In this document: positions 47,401 through 60,088 of the stretch, one piece after another | How the letters are laid out: each line of letters opens with the position of its first letter | How positions within the stretch are numbered: the stretch's first letter is position 1 | NCBI GenBank assembly: GCA_014825775.1 | Contig: MVAQ01000041.1 | Coordinates: 51,971-115,970 of the forward strand | Direction: 5' to 3' | Length of the DNA: 64,000 bases | DNA from: Krasilnikovozyma curviuscula | Taxonomy: Eukaryota > Basidiomycota > Tremellomycetes > Cystofilobasidiales > Mrakiaceae | The notes under the pieces: model-generated | What the model was told of the DNA's origin: nothing | The model's database searches: none | Seen by the model: the letters and a program-made list of their open reading frames with translations, nothing else | Made by a program: the position numbers and the translations under genes

Positions 47401-47565
47401 GGCAACTTGTTGGATGGCTGGACGGGTAACAACCTCATGAACTTTGGAGCGCCCGATGCCGTAGCAGGCGAACTGCTCCCTGATGCGTCAGATTGGGACA
47501 TGTGGAGTGACTTGCTGTCGAGGCTTACGGGTCCATACCCACAGTCGGAAGGAGGCCAATTTTAG
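44411..47565 (+). CDS. Zn2Cys6 fungal transcription factor with Fungal_trans domain
   Basis: The DNA-binding zinc cluster is assembled from three exons: KRKRGRIPKACI (donor at 44684), ACNQRKQK on a 26-nt exon (44751-44776), and CDNQQPCANCVKRGVASQC from 44883. Together they give CX2CX6CX5CX2CX8C, a complete Zn2Cys6 motif. The middle homology region includes LVDTFFRNYNYFYDLLYRPD, FLALLFMVLAFGVMLEWTPD, ASCLMTTYHIYRREIPKAWL, LGVRYAQSQGLHIDGERW and RRRLWAHLFVLDRSVTHFLG, ending in the typical GRPLAI. The C-terminal 250 residues are Ser/Asn/Gln-rich with acidic patches, a likely activation domain. About 850 residues. The start at 44411 could be replaced by the in-frame ATG at 44537. It lies downstream of the MBOAT and cupin genes on the same strand and may regulate them; that is speculation. 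Confidence 0.9.
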
Positions 47566-47815
47566 AATGCAATTACACCCTACTATCATCTAGACATGTC
47601 ACTATTGAAGCTTTTTGGGTCGACTCCTTGAATAAATTTCTCCCCCGCCCGTTCTCCCACCTCCATCTCGTCCGAAACAATGAGAGCACAACCTTCAATT
47701 GCCTCCTCAGAAGCAAATTACATCCGCATCCGCAACTCACACATGTACTCTTTGGTTTGTGTTTATAACCTTGCCAGTTCTTCGTTTAGTCGAATGACAT
47801 ATCATCACGCCAGAT

Positions 47816-49454
47816 CTATGCCCGCCATGCTATATGTACTTGATCAGTTCTAAATCTGAGAACAGAAACGATTCGAATATGTCAGACGGTATCTTGATCA
47901 AGAGTGAAGAATGACGAGATTCACCTCTGCGTTACCGTAGTTTTCTCCAAGGCTGTCTCTTGGCCCATGCGGTGGGCAAGAACTCCTGCCTGTGCTATCA
48001 TGATACCATTGTCCACACAGAATCTGGAGAAGGAAACAGGTTCGGTCGTCTGAAGTTCAGGAGACAGCTCAATGTTAGAAGTAAAACTGACCTCTCATCG
48101 GTCGCAAACAGTCTACCCTCCCTTTCGGACGCCATGATACCCATCATCTCCTGTAGCCTCTCGTTGCATCCAACCCCACCAACGATTAACACATCCTTCG
48201 CTCCAACATGTGCCATCGCCCTCTCTGTAATCTCAACTAACATTGCGAATATCGTCTCCTGCAACGAGAAACAGAGATCTGCGGGTGTGAACGGCTGATT
48301 TTGAATTTCAGGTGGGAGGATGAAGTTCTTGAGTGCATTGGGCATGTCTGCTGGATTCTTACTGACTTTACGGGTACTTCCTGCGAAGGGAACGAAGTTG
48401 GGGAGGTAGGTGTACGCTTCGATTGCAGTCAGAATTCCAGACAGGGAAATGTCCATTCCCTTTGTCGCATATGGTAAAGGGACGAACACCTTTCCTCTGA
48501 AGAATAGAACACAAAACTTTCAGTTTCTCGAGAGGGAGGCAGGAATGTAATAAAGAGGTCCGTACTTCTTTGCTTCCTGTTCAATGTTAGCGCCCGGACT
48601 CGGATCATTACCCAGCCCAACTGTCCTAGCGAATCGATCCAAGCAGTTTCCTACTGCAATATCTAGAGTTTCACCAAAGATTCTGTAACGCTGCTGAGAG
48701 TACGCTATCACCTGTGTGTTTCCCCCAGAAACATAAAGACAGATCGGATTCACAGAGTTCGTGATCAGCCGAGCAATCTCTATGTCTGAATGTTATGAAG
48801 GACAACCTGTTGTCAGTTTGAAGCATAAGGATGGACGGTCAGGGAAGAAGAGAGTTATACACACGAGCAACGCAGTGATTCACTCCAATTATCGGGATAT
48901 TGTGAAGGAGAGATAACGTTCTAGCTACCAGAGCAAATACCATCAAAGGACCACCCATTCCAGGTCCTAATCATTTAGCATCAGAAGGTTTTGATCAGCT
49001 GAGTGTGAAAAGACCAGAAAGGCGAGAGCTGGCTTTACCTTTGGTGTAACATATCACATCGATATCTTCCCATTTGACATTGGCAACCTTCATGGATTCA
49101 CTGACAACCCACACTGCCCAATCTCGGTGGTGCTTTGCTGTCTCCGTAGGCAAAAATCCGGTACCTGGAGGCGTAATATAAGTATGTCGAACATTTGCAA
49201 GGACTTCTGTCTCTACACCGCCAGGTGCTGTCTTTGAAGGTGAATGCTTGATAATACCAGCTCCAAGCTTGTTTGCTGATCCTTCCAAGCCAAGTGCTAT
49301 GTAAGTTTTCTCTGAAGATGTCGAGAAATGGGAAAGGGTTGGTGAGCGCAAAACCTTTCAGCTAGGTCCAATTTCTTTGCAAGAAGCCAAGCTTACCTGG
49401 TGCGGGAAGAGGATTTACTTTCTTAGCATTTCGTCGAGTACATGGCTCCTCCAT
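47816..49454 (-). CDS. KAE1: KAE1, tRNA N6-threonylcarbamoyladenosine synthase subunit (KEOPS)
   Basis: KAE1 transfers threonylcarbamoyl to A37 of ANN-decoding tRNAs as the catalytic subunit of KEOPS. The protein starts [19 protein letters not shown], then [20 protein letters not shown], the family's ATPase entry motif. [51 protein letters not shown] (HxxxH metal ligands), [53 protein letters not shown] and [18 protein letters not shown] follow in order. The ORF appears to stop after TVTQR, but a 75-nt intron (47850-47924) leads to a 34-nt last exon encoding [10 protein letters not shown], which matches the family's conserved end. The short basic N-terminus is not a clear mitochondrial signal, so the cytosolic enzyme is favoured over Qri7. 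Stop TAG at 47818-47816. Confidence 0.95.
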
Positions 49455-49757
49455 TTTCCAGACAATTGTGGTTGACTTCCCCTTCACCACAGCGAGCCAG
49501 CCTCAAACCCTTTCGTATACCTCGCCACCATTCCCTGACAATTGAATCAATATGCGTATCAAGTTTAAGGAAAGAAACTCAGGTCAAAGGTTCGATACAA
49601 CGTGGGTATCGGGCTAACAGAAATGATTAAACGGCGAAAGATGCAGGTAGTAGGTAATGCAACAAGCAATGATCTCGAAGAATCGATTATGCCCAAAAAC
49701 GAAGGAATTGGAAAGACAAGAACAGTATTTAAAAGAACATATTGAAAGGGAAGCGGA
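49455..49757. other. Short intergenic, KAE1 promoter
   Basis: A 303-bp gap between the KAE1 start and the BEM2-like stop, both on the minus strand. No gene recognised. Confidence 0.6.
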
Positions 49758-52700
49758 TTAAGACGATTGAGAAGCATCGGCAGCGCCCGTAGCAGCAGAG
49801 CTACCTTCGTCAACCTCTGCAACGCCTCGATCGATTTCATCGTCCGCTGCAATTTCATCGAAGAGCCAATGATATGACAGAATAAGGTTTTTCACAAGAT
49901 TAGTTGCGTGCCCAAGGTTGGACATGGTGAGAGCGAATGAGTTGCCGCCGCTGGGTGCTTTGAGAAGTGAAGGTGCGAATACGATTGCCAGAGATTCAGG
50001 AGACATTTCTGAACAGTAAGCAAAATTTAAATGAGCAAGACTATAGGTAGAAGAGGGAGCAAACTTGAAAGGTGGGGCAGCTTACGATTTTTCATCTCAT
50101 TATCCGTCACTGCATCCAAGTGGGTGATGATACGTCTGAGCAGGGTGAAATGTTCTTTTGGAAGGTTCCAGATGAGCTCTCTAATTCTGTACAGCTTCTC
50201 TTCATAATCCTTGATTTCTGTATAAAAAAAGGGGGGAGGATCAGAAGGCATTCAGTATTGCCATAGAGGAGTATTTCGCACTTACGAGCAGCTTGTACGA
50301 AATCCATGTACATGTTAAAAGGGAGGACTGGTTCCGGAAGCTGTCTTATCCAAAGTTTGAAAACACCACAAACGGCATGGATATCCAAGCTGGATAGATC
50401 TGGAGAAAGACCTTTGTTAAAAGCATCCCGAGTACCGTTGATCACTGAATTCATTCCAGGTATTCTGTTGTAGATTGCCTTGTCAGACCACAGCTCTGAA
50501 GCAGGAGAAAGAGAGATAAAAATGGGCATACCTGTAAATACCCTGTTCTTCGAGACCTCTAGTTTCAATATCGAGAAGTAACTTTTCAACCACAGATGGG
50601 ATATCTGTGACCCCCTTTCCTTCCTTTTCGAGCAGCTTGGATAGTGGAATCTCGAAAACTAACGAAAACAAGAACACCAAAAATAACTGTCAGAACCTCA
50701 GACAAGATGCAAATGACGGAAGCGGGCTCACCAGCGGTCGATGACAGAGGTTCTGTCTTTTTCGACTTGTCCCCACCCACAGCCTCCATCAAATCTTTCT
50801 GAGGAAATTCTGAGATGAGGGTAAGACGTTTCTCTGCGTACAGCCTCGACATTGCCTCGAGACGCTCCATCCAGAGCGTATGATCCTGTCTGGTCGGTGC
50901 CTGTAAGACATGAGCTGCCCCTTCCTCTGTCACTACCTGGAACAGGAAAGACCGAATGGGGTTCGGAAAATCTGTGACTGTAGAGTTGACGATACTGAGC
51001 ACAAGTGATGGTTTACTTGAAGGTAAGAAGTCGAGCTCTTCCAAACTCTTCAGTGAAGGTGAAACGGCGGTATGATCTGTGTTGTGGCCGGCGGCGACTG
51101 AGAGGGGACGGAAGTTTCGCAGTAGAGAGCCAACTCTTGTTCCTTTAGACGCAGGCTTAGACATCCGTTTAGGAAGAAAGACATGATTTGAGTCGATATG
51201 TCCCTTGTCGGCTTTGAGAGCATCTAGCTTCTTGTCTCTTGAGATTCGTTCGTGAGCGAAGTGGTCTCTTCTAGTCTTGTCCATCTGAGCTTGTACAACA
51301 GTCTGAAAGACCCTAGCCCTTGTAGGATGGCTCTGAGTCAATGCATTCGAAGAAACGAGAGCTTCACGTCCAGCTTGATCCCGAAGAACTCTGAAATCAT
51401 AGGTGAGACCAGAAACCGCTTTATCAATAGCTGAGAGCTTGTCCGACTCAGCCCTGTCATCACTAAAGGAGAGAGACGATGCGAGACCAGAAGAATTGCT
51501 AATCAAATTGAATAAGTATCTGCCAAGTTGACGACAGTGTCAAGTCAGTTCAATGCCTTCAATCATAATGCCACAAACACACGAACCGTCTCTTCTCAAA
51601 ATTGATCAAGCCAGCAGTCCCATTGTCGTGCTGCTCAACCATATCAGGAACCTGAGATACAATTTCCGCGATTCGTTCCAAAAGCCAAGCAAGGTCGACG
51701 GTACACTCCACGCCGTAAAGCGCAATACCAGGCAAGTCCTTCAACAATGCTGTGAGAGAATCCAGCCCACCATTTGCTCGGGATACGCTGATTGTTTGCC
51801 AAGCCTTGGTAAACAGTCTGCACTCGGGTGAAATGAGAGCCGCCGTGATGGCGGAAGCCACAAATGAAGTGATAGTTGGTTCGAGGGTGTTCGAGAAAGT
51901 GTTCATCACGCCTGGGCTGGTGAACCCTTCCTTCGAGGTCCAAGTGGATTCTGGATCGACACATCGAGCTCGACAGATTTCAAGAGATGATAGTAGCATC
52001 TCTATGCGTTTGCATCTCTGCAGTAGATCGATGCCAGGATCTGCCACCTGAAGTACCAACCAGTGGCGGACAATTGCTTGAGCACTGTACAAAGATGGCA
52101 GACTAAGTCAATACACGGCGGTAGAAAACCAGAACCATCAAAATCTCTAAAACGCACCGCAGCATATACCTCAGACTCATAGGCAGGCGTTTACTGAGCG
52201 AAGAGTCTGGCAAACCCACTGGAGATCGAAGGGGTTGAAGCAAAAGAGAATGCAAGTCTTGAACGACTGTCTCTTCATCGAAAAATGGCTGAAGTTGGTT
52301 TCCAACAGCTGAAGAGTACCATCCTTCATTATCCAGGCACTGCATCTCCAAGATTTCAGCAGCTACATGCAGATCTGATTCACTGATTTTCTTGTAAATG
52401 CTTGTTGCGATTCCATCGAACCAATTGACAAGTTCGGAGGGCTGAACTGTATCAATGTTGATCATCTTCTTCGTTGATGGTGTCGATGCCAGCAACTTTG
52501 ACCCAGCAGACGCTGCAGACCGAGGTGGATCGAGAGTCGGTCGAAGAGCAGCACTAGTGAAGATTTTGTGGACAGCTTTCAACGTGGAGCGTACTTGGTT
52601 GCGGTACGACACCTCGGCAGGTAGCATGACTGCCGACGTCTTGACTTCGCTGTTGGCAAACTCAAAGAACTCGCAGAGTAAACCAAAGATTTCGGGATTG

Positions 52701-55700
52701 TCTAAAACATCTTGTGAGCCACCTCCAATCTCCAGCCAACATCCCACTGTTGTCAAGACAGCTTGGCGAAGAGCCGATGCGCTTGACCAGTCGGGACCGG
52801 TGTCACTCGCAGAACCGACATCTTCTACCTTCCAGAACGGAAACGAGTTGTGGGTTGTCAAGGAGGGGCGAGACGCGTTGGTGATGACTTCTGGAACAGC
52901 TTTGAACCTCTTTTGGAAGAACTATGTAGAAGAGGCCGACTCGAGTTAGATCATTCCGCATGGCTTGTTTCACGATTGGTTTAACTAACCTGAAATAATG
53001 CGACCGGAGTGCAGAAGCTGCGGAATGTTGAGAAGAACACGGTTCTGTATTCATCCAAGTCAATGGCCAATTTTCGACTGGACTTCGAAGTTTCACCGTT
53101 GTCATCCTTGACAGCAGAGCTCAAACCATCAACTCCAAAGATGAGGACATCAATCAAGTTTTCCATCGAACCTGACTTCACAGTGACACGTAGAGGATCT
53201 AAAGGCTCGAAGACAGAACCCGCCAAGCTTTTGGGCCGTTCAAAGACAGAGCCTGCCATGCTCTTTGGTCGAGAGCCATCTTCCTGCTGGATGCCGATAG
53301 CAGGAGTGCTATTCCGTCTGTTGGAAACAAGAACAAGACTGTTGCGGAAGTTGGCGCTGGTTCGTTTGGTGGCAGTTGAGGGTTCTGCGAAACTCATCGG
53401 TCTTGAAGTGGATTTCTTCTTAGGTGGCTCTAACACCACCTTCAAAACAAGTTGTCCCTCACAGACTCGTATGAGTGTATCTCCAACCCCGCCAATATCT
53501 TTGAGGGAGCCAAAAAACATCTTCCTCTTCGAAGAGTCGAGGGCTTGGTTGAGTTTCTCGGAGGCGCCAGTATCTGCCAGGTCCAGACTTTCAACTCTTG
53601 ATTGAGGACGAGGAGAGCGAACAAACTTCTTCCCACCACCTGAATGCAATCCAATAGAGTGGTTCACCATCGTTGAAGCTGATGCTGACATGGAGGAAGG
53701 TCCTCGGGCTACCGAAGCCAGGCTGGCGGAAGATGATGACTTGGGGAGAGCCAACTTGTATGAAGACTCCAGAATGGCATCACGGTCAATGAGAGAAATC
53801 ACAGGAAGTGGCTCGGGAAAGAGAAGCGGGCCAATGACAAGTTTTGGGTCTGCGACGTTGGCTGGACTGATTTTGGACTTCAACTCGATAGCTTGGCCGA
53901 GCAGCACAGGTTCACACCCCAGGGACGGTTTCATGTAAAGTTTGAGCCTGAATATCAACCGGAAACCTTGTTCAATATCTGTTGATTGACGCGATATACT
54001 TGGAAATACTCACATCGAACTTTTTGGGGAAACCCCAATTGACAGCTTCTGAAAATACGCCATCAACTCAGCAGAGCTTCCTTTGGCCTCTGAACTTCCA
54101 GCAGAGTCATGAGCCTTCTCTATGAATCGATGGGCTTCTCTAACATAGTCCATCGATTGCCATAACGGCGGAAGAGAAACCCACGGGTCGCCAGGGGTGA
54201 GAAGCTTCTTCCGTGAGCGAATGACACCTTGAATAAGAGTTCCGAGGTAGGGTATCGGCGACAGACTGCTAGATGAGGATTGAGATTTTGATTCAACTTT
54301 AATCAGGAGTATTGGTTCAATAGACGCGTCTTCTTGATCCAAGTAGCCAGCGGCCTGCAAGACAGGTACCCAACTGGACGAAACGATTCCGCGATCAAAC
54401 TCGGGGATCCTTCTCCAGGTCTGAGTCAATCTTGACACCGGACGCCTATACATGATAACAAGCAAAATGTTATCGTCAGTTGTTATACAGCAAGTTGGGA
54501 AGAGCATCCAACTTACGAGCAAACTGCCATGGCAATTGCAACGAAACCGACCGCATCACCGCGAATCCTCGAGTTTTCTGCTACAGCAATCCAATGCTGT
54601 ATAATCAGAGCTCGAGTGTGGGTGGCAGACGGTGCTTTAGACGAAGATCCATTACTCGATGATTCTGCTGCTGCGCTTTCAGCTGCAGTAACGATCGACT
54701 GAGAGGATACTTGAAGCGATGGATCAGTCCGTTTTTGAAGTCCCTTCTGCTGTGAGTGGGAATGTTTGGAGGGGGCAAAAATATGATTGAGGACGATCCA
54801 GGTGAGGAAGTGGGGAGAATCTGGGGAAAATGAGAGGATGTTGAGCGGGTGAGGTCTGTTGGGATAAGCTTCCATCTCGTGAAGGGCCTCGTTCGTCACT
54901 TTGGCAACATCAGATAGCGAGCTGTACTCGGCCTCAAACAGAGAACTGAATAAGTCGAGATGAAACCTCCGGAGTGAGATGGCGAAAGCAACAGCATCCG
55001 TCTGAAGGAAGATGGCAGAGGTGAGGTCGCTAGTGAGAAGGGTGATTGGGTCGGGTTTGCCAGTGGAAGTGAACCTGGGATCTGTTTTGAAGGCTAAAAT
55101 CCAGTCCGTGGGCGATTTTCGAGGGATATTCAAGACGATAGTCTCAATTGACTGGGAGAGCTGCATGCGTTCGCCGACTGATAACGGCGACTCTCTACTG
55201 CCTTCCCTACTCATTCTTTCACGATCAACCAACAGGTTGACTGCAGCCTTCAGCTCTGACGAAAGGATTTCCTTCTCCGACGTGGTGATGTAACTTCGAC
55301 AGATCACCCTCACCGCATGCTCGACTCTCTCCCTGACCTTCTCGAGCAGTAAACTGGGAGCTTCAGGATCCGTCATCATCTCCATCGCAGCTTGAGCACA
55401 ACGCTCCATCACGTTAGCAATTCCTTTGAGAGTAACGAATGCTGGCGAGGAGAAGACGACAGCCTCTGTGAAGTCTTCAAACGATGGGTCTGCACCGGGT
55501 GTGATATTGGAAAAGATCATTTCGTGAACTAGAGCTTCAGGAGTTCCGGCTTGAAGGCTTTCTCTCAAGGATACAGAGAGTGCGTTGGAATCTGAAGTTT
55601 GACCTTCGGTAAAAAGCAAGAGATCTGGGTGCAAACCTGTTCCGAAGTATGGACCGGGAACGATCGAAGCTTTTCGGAGATGCAGCGAATCCATCTGCAG

Positions 55701-57483
55701 ATGGGCGAAAGGTTTCAATGACTCATCGACCTAGACGATGAGCACATTCAGGGCTTGTCAGTAAGCTTCCCTCGTTAGTGACTGGCTCATAGACTTTATC
55801 GACTAACCACAGCCACCTCAACTTTTTCCTCCTTCACAGGAGCCGTTGGGAATTTGCTCTCAATTTCCATTTTCCGTTCTTGGTTCGGTGGCTTGAAGAA
55901 GTACAACTTGTTGCTCTTCAGAACCACTTTGTAAGGCTTCCAGCTCTTCGAGAAATCGACTACTCTCAGCGCTCCCTTGGTGGGCGGAGCACTGTGTCGA
56001 AGCAGCAGGCCAAAATGAACCACTGCCTGAGAGGTTGTGCCTTCTGGAAGGAGATGCGATGATGAGTTTGTTGAAGTACTATTTGATTGATGCAATGTTG
56101 ATGTTGATAACAGTGAGGGCGATAGATGAGATGACAGGGCATGTGTGGACGGCGAAGGATGCATTCTCTGGATGTCGCCCCATTCCTTCAGTCTTTCCTT
56201 CTCCTTGGTCTTTGAACTGAATCCAGTCGAGACTGTTCTTTTGTGAGATTCTTTTCTATTGCCGCTTGGTGCTGAAGATGAACCTAGCAGAGCGCTAAAT
56301 GGATTTTTGGAGGATGAGCCCGGGACTGAGTCGGCGATTGGAGCGTACTTTTTGAAGGGGTGACTGGAAAGCATGGGTGATGATTCGGAAGATGTGAGGG
56401 ACGACTTTCTAGCGTCGTTCGTCGGTCCATCCGGGGGGGATTTGTCGATGTTGTTGTGCACCGGCGGCGAGGTTGTCGACAAGAAAGAACTCCAAGGAAT
56501 GGCTGAGCCATTGGAGGATAGTGAACTGGCGCGTGGAAGATCCGATACAACTGCCGTAGGTGATATCGTAGGAGATCCATTTCTAATTGGATCTGCCTCG
56601 TCGGACGAAGATTCTGAGGATGTGATTTCATCTTCAATTCCCATCGCTGGTTTGTTATACGACCGCTGTGACCGAGCGGGTGACCGCGGTACCTCACGTA
56701 GACCAGATGGGCTTCTTGTCATCGATTTGGTGGATGATTTTGGTGAAGTTGGTGTTGGTGAGGCCGCCAGCATCTGGCTGAGGTCGTCCATAGATCGCGC
56801 AAGCACGCGTCGACTGTTTACAGCAAATGAGACTCTGTCAGCGGTAAATTCGAGTGTTTAAGAGTTTTAAATACTATATACCTTGTCTGACTAATCTCGC
56901 CCAAAGATGAGTGGCTTTCTGACATAAGCGCTACAAGCTCTGCGTGAGGCTGTTTATTGTTGGCGAGAGTTGGCGAGAGGCTTGCTGTGCTTTGAGGCAG
57001 AGGATATCTGCTAATGTCGGCCTCTAGTAGCGGGGCTATTGTAGGAGTGGAGAGCGTTGGTCTTCTGAAGAAGAGCTTCGGCGGGGGTGGGGCGTGGAAG
57101 TCTTCAGTGTCGTCCCCAGGGAAAGGAATCTGCGAAGAGCCTTTCCCCCTTCCTGAGCCATGTTTATCCACACTACTCCTTTGGTAGGAGTGATGCTCTC
57201 GAGCTCCGCTACTGCCTCCAATGCGGTACTTCGCGAATTCTACATTTTGCTCCTCGATGTTGTTGCCAGAAGCGATGTCAGAAAGGTCCCTTTTCGAAGA
57301 TGAAGCTGAGAACCATCTGTTAGGCTTGGCAGATGAAGGAATAACGGGTGAAGGCTTTCCGAACCACGAAGTGAGGCTGGTACCACCGGTTTCTGACGGG
57401 TTTGGGCTACCCAAGTCGGATACTGAACCACCATCGTTTGAGGTTGCTGAATCCTTCCTCTGCTTCTTAGAACGTCCGAGCAT
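49758..57483 (-). CDS. BEM2: BEM2-like protein: PH, RasGEF and RhoGAP domains
   Basis: BEM2-type proteins are large cell-polarity regulators that turn off Rho GTPases. The start MLGRSKKQRKDSATSNDGGS opens about 500 disordered Ser/Pro-rich residues. A PH-like segment follows (VVDFSKSWKPYKVVLKSNKL near 55950). The part at 55718-54513 has RasGEF-like helices (LRRFHLDLFSSLFEAEYSSL). The RasGEF N-terminal module reads LRVTVKSGSMENLIDVLIFG and DLDEYRTVFFSTFRSFCTPV near 53100. After a long helical stretch comes a second PH domain (SFLFQVVTEEGAAHVLQAPT, HTLWMERLEAMSRLY near 50870). The RhoGAP domain includes LLLDIETRGLEEQGIYRIPG (Arg finger in the YRIPG loop), FKLWIRQLPEPVLPFNMY, LRRIITHLDAVTDNEMKNR and NMSPESLAIVFAPSLLK. 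About 2,200 residues, near the size of yeast Bem2. The Arg finger is intact; RasGEF activity is doubtful. Confidence 0.88.
53205..53275 (-). repeat. Short in-frame tandem repeat in BEM2-like protein
   Basis: The protein repeats GSVFERPKS(M/L)A twice and then GSVFEPL in a row, a unit of eleven residues (33 nt). It lies just before the RasGEF N-terminal module and may be a phosphorylation or docking motif. Confidence 0.8.
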
Positions 57484-58392
57484 AATCTCAGATTGAGTTC
57501 AGAGTAGGACCTGCGTCAAACGAACGAGAAAATAGCCCAGTCGGTTTTAGTATCAATGCTAGGACCCCTCCAGAATCAACAAGACAGAGCTCCCCAAAAT
57601 CCAGTCCAACGCCAGAGTTCGAGTCCGTCAACTCCATCTTCTTCCAGTACTGGAAATTTTACTTCTGCTGCTCTGAATCACACGTCCAATTCAAGACCTA
57701 GCTCCAGAACAGCAGCGGACGCCTGCAGACGGTGGTACTTCTCCTGTTCCAGCTCGAATTGACGCGCTGAAGTGTTCCCATAGCAGGAACAGAGACATTT
57801 TCTGTACCAACAGAGCTCACCAATAGACGGGCCAACTTCCTACGATATGTTCGACCCTCGACAAACACAAGAAAAGTGGCGTTTTGGGAACTTACCTCGA
57901 GCGGCCCTATAGCTCAGCGACCCCAAGCCGGATGGAAAGAGAATGGGGAGAAGTGAAGAAATGACTACCAGAGTACTATCAGGCGAGAGTTCCGGAAGTC
58001 GGGAGAGCAGTTCAAGATGTCGTTGGACACTGCACCAGCGGATTAGGGTTTTTGGCGGCGTTGCTAAACATTTCCTCGAGAATTGATTGAGATCGCGAAT
58101 CTCAAACAGGAGGATTCAAATTGCAGAACAAATTATCATAACACATTGTATTATTGAGACTTGGAAGGTCTTTGGGTCAAAAATATTGGCAAATCCAGCT
58201 CAGCATTCCCACCACCAAAAAAAAAAACCACAAAAACACGCCCCTCAATCTCTAAATAAGGAGAAACGTTACCCAAGAAATTGGAGAGTACACTTCTCTG
58301 CAGAATACCAAACTCGTCTCGACAGCATGTCGCCAACGAGATGATAAATGTGCACCAGCCGACATTTTGAATCTGACAACCATCGCGCAGCC
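57484..58392. other. Intergenic and long 5' leader of the BEM2-like gene
   Basis: A 909-bp gap between the BEM2-like start and the palC stop. A GTAAGT donor on the minus strand near 57893 and a pyrimidine-rich acceptor (GACGCAG) near 57511 suggest a spliced 5' UTR. A 68-codon plus-strand frame at 57556-57762 shows no family. An A11 run lies at 58217-58227. Confidence 0.5.
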
Positions 58393-60088
58393 CTAAAAGT
58401 AATTTCCCGCTCCCGCATACTTCCCGACACTCTCTTCTGGCTTGTCTACACCATCATTCGGATCACCATGTAGCAGAGAGAGTCTGTCGAGCTGTCCAGA
58501 AAGAGACTCGAACGCTGGTGGAGGAGGTTTGAAGCCCTTGACAGGAAGCACTGAACGTCCAGCAGGTATTCGAGACTGAAGACTAGCCATAGATGGAACT
58601 GGGCAGAAATAAACCTGGAAATAAACATGGATTAGAAAATGGACCTGATGAACTGGAGGGAAATCCCACTCGCCGTTTTGTTCAGCTTTTCGTAGCTCTT
58701 TAAAAAACCCTCGACGCTCTCGAGCCCTTCCTTTGCTCTCTCAGCTCTTTCCTTCCTCTCTTCTTTTCCCTTTTCCTTCCCTATCTTAAATCCACCTCCG
58801 CTACCCTTCGACAACTCCTCCAACCCCTTTTGACTGGCCTTCAACCAAGCGACGGCTTCACCACATCTGTCCTTGTCACCGCTCTCACCAGCTTCTATTC
58901 CCATCCACTTCTTTGACATCGCCTCCGACCAGCACCGACCCTCGTCTATATATTTCTCTAATGAGGGAATTAGGCTACCAACTTGAAGGTGTAGATCGTC
59001 TTTAGATGATGTATTTTTGGATGATGTTTTGACCAAGAGCGATTCGGAAGTCGAGTAGAGATTTTGGACGTTCAAGAACAGCTTTGATAGTAATGATGGA
59101 GAGGGGTGAGATTTGGGTAGAGGTGGACCGGGGGAGAACGTTGCAGCTGCTAATGACGGTGCTAGAAATTTTCGAATTGCGAGAAGTTGCGCATCAGCGA
59201 GCAACAATCTTTTGCGAAGCAAAGCTGTCAGTACATGATGCACATGCGACGTAAACAAGCCTTTCACTAACTTTGCAAGTCCTGATACACCTGATCGGCC
59301 ACCTTCAATTGGTGCCTTTCCCCTCCACCCTCCAGCATTCATCTCCTTCTCCCAGTCAGGTACAACCTTCTCAGCTACCCACTCCAACACTCCACTACCT
59401 CTACACAGCAAGTCTGCCGCATGACCTAGTCTCTCATCCTTCTTCACCCGATCAGTTGTTGAGAGTGTCTTTGACAGTTCGTAGGAAGAAGAGCCACCGG
59501 CATCAGAGGAGAGCGACAGCAAAATGGATGACGACAGGTTCGCCAGAGCATATGCGTACGTCAATAGCACAAAGAGAATCTCTGACTGGAGAGATGGTAG
59601 TGATGCTCGGGTGGGGTTGGGAAGATGGCTTGACGTCAAAGTCGTGCGCCAAGAGAACACTGCGGGGGAGAGCACACGAGATCAGGAAAAAAGATCATCT
59701 CTGTTTGAAGAGAGAATAGTGAGGACGTACCAGGTTCAGATCTTATTAGGAGACTGTCGGCTCTGATAGCACTCTGTATAGCAAACAGGTACGGCAAGTA
59801 GTCATCAATAGCCTGGGAGAGAAAGAGTAGTCAGCGGGCGGGCAGTTCACTCCGTTGATGAAGGAGACAAAAGTCATCTGGGATCTTACTCACATTCACT
59901 ACAGCAAGGGCATCCCTTTCTGATCCATCTACCCTTCGTTCTTCCTTGAGAATGGCTCGTAGCCTAGCTCGAGCGTTGGTTGCTTCCTGTAGCTGCATTG
60001 TAAGTTGCCCACCGCTGCTGGGGTCTACCAAAAAGTCGGAGAAGGCTATCGTTCCTGTAGTCGGTAGTGGGAATGGAAAGGTAGACAT
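58393..60088 (-). CDS. palC: pH-response regulator palC, BRO1-domain protein
   Basis: PalC links ESCRT-III to the Pal/Rim alkaline-pH pathway that activates PacC/Rim101. The N-terminus MSTFPFPLPTTGTIAFSDFL matches the palC opening. Then come AIDDYLPYLFAIQSAIRADS, VFSWRTTLTSSHLPNP, LQSEILFVLLTYAYALANLS (the BRO1 core helix), RLGHAADLLCRGSGVLEWVA and FTSHVHHVLTALLRKRLLLA. The C-terminal exons read ISLQFIRSIF and VYFCPVPSMASLQSRIPAGR, then PVKGFKPPPPAF, the conserved palC end with its proline patch. About 500 residues, normal for the family. The start at 60088 fits the family N-terminus exactly. It is divergent from the FSH hydrolase with only 112 bp between start codons. The alternative, a plain BRO1 protein such as RIM20/Alix, is excluded by length and the C-terminal motif. 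Confidence 0.9.

Noticed and set aside
53009..53605. 198-codon plus-strand frame
   Set aside because: It is antisense to the RasGEF N-terminal region of the BEM2-like gene.
58050..58060. Telomere-like AACCCTAA on the minus strand
   Set aside because: Only one copy is present, so it is not a telomeric or interstitial repeat.
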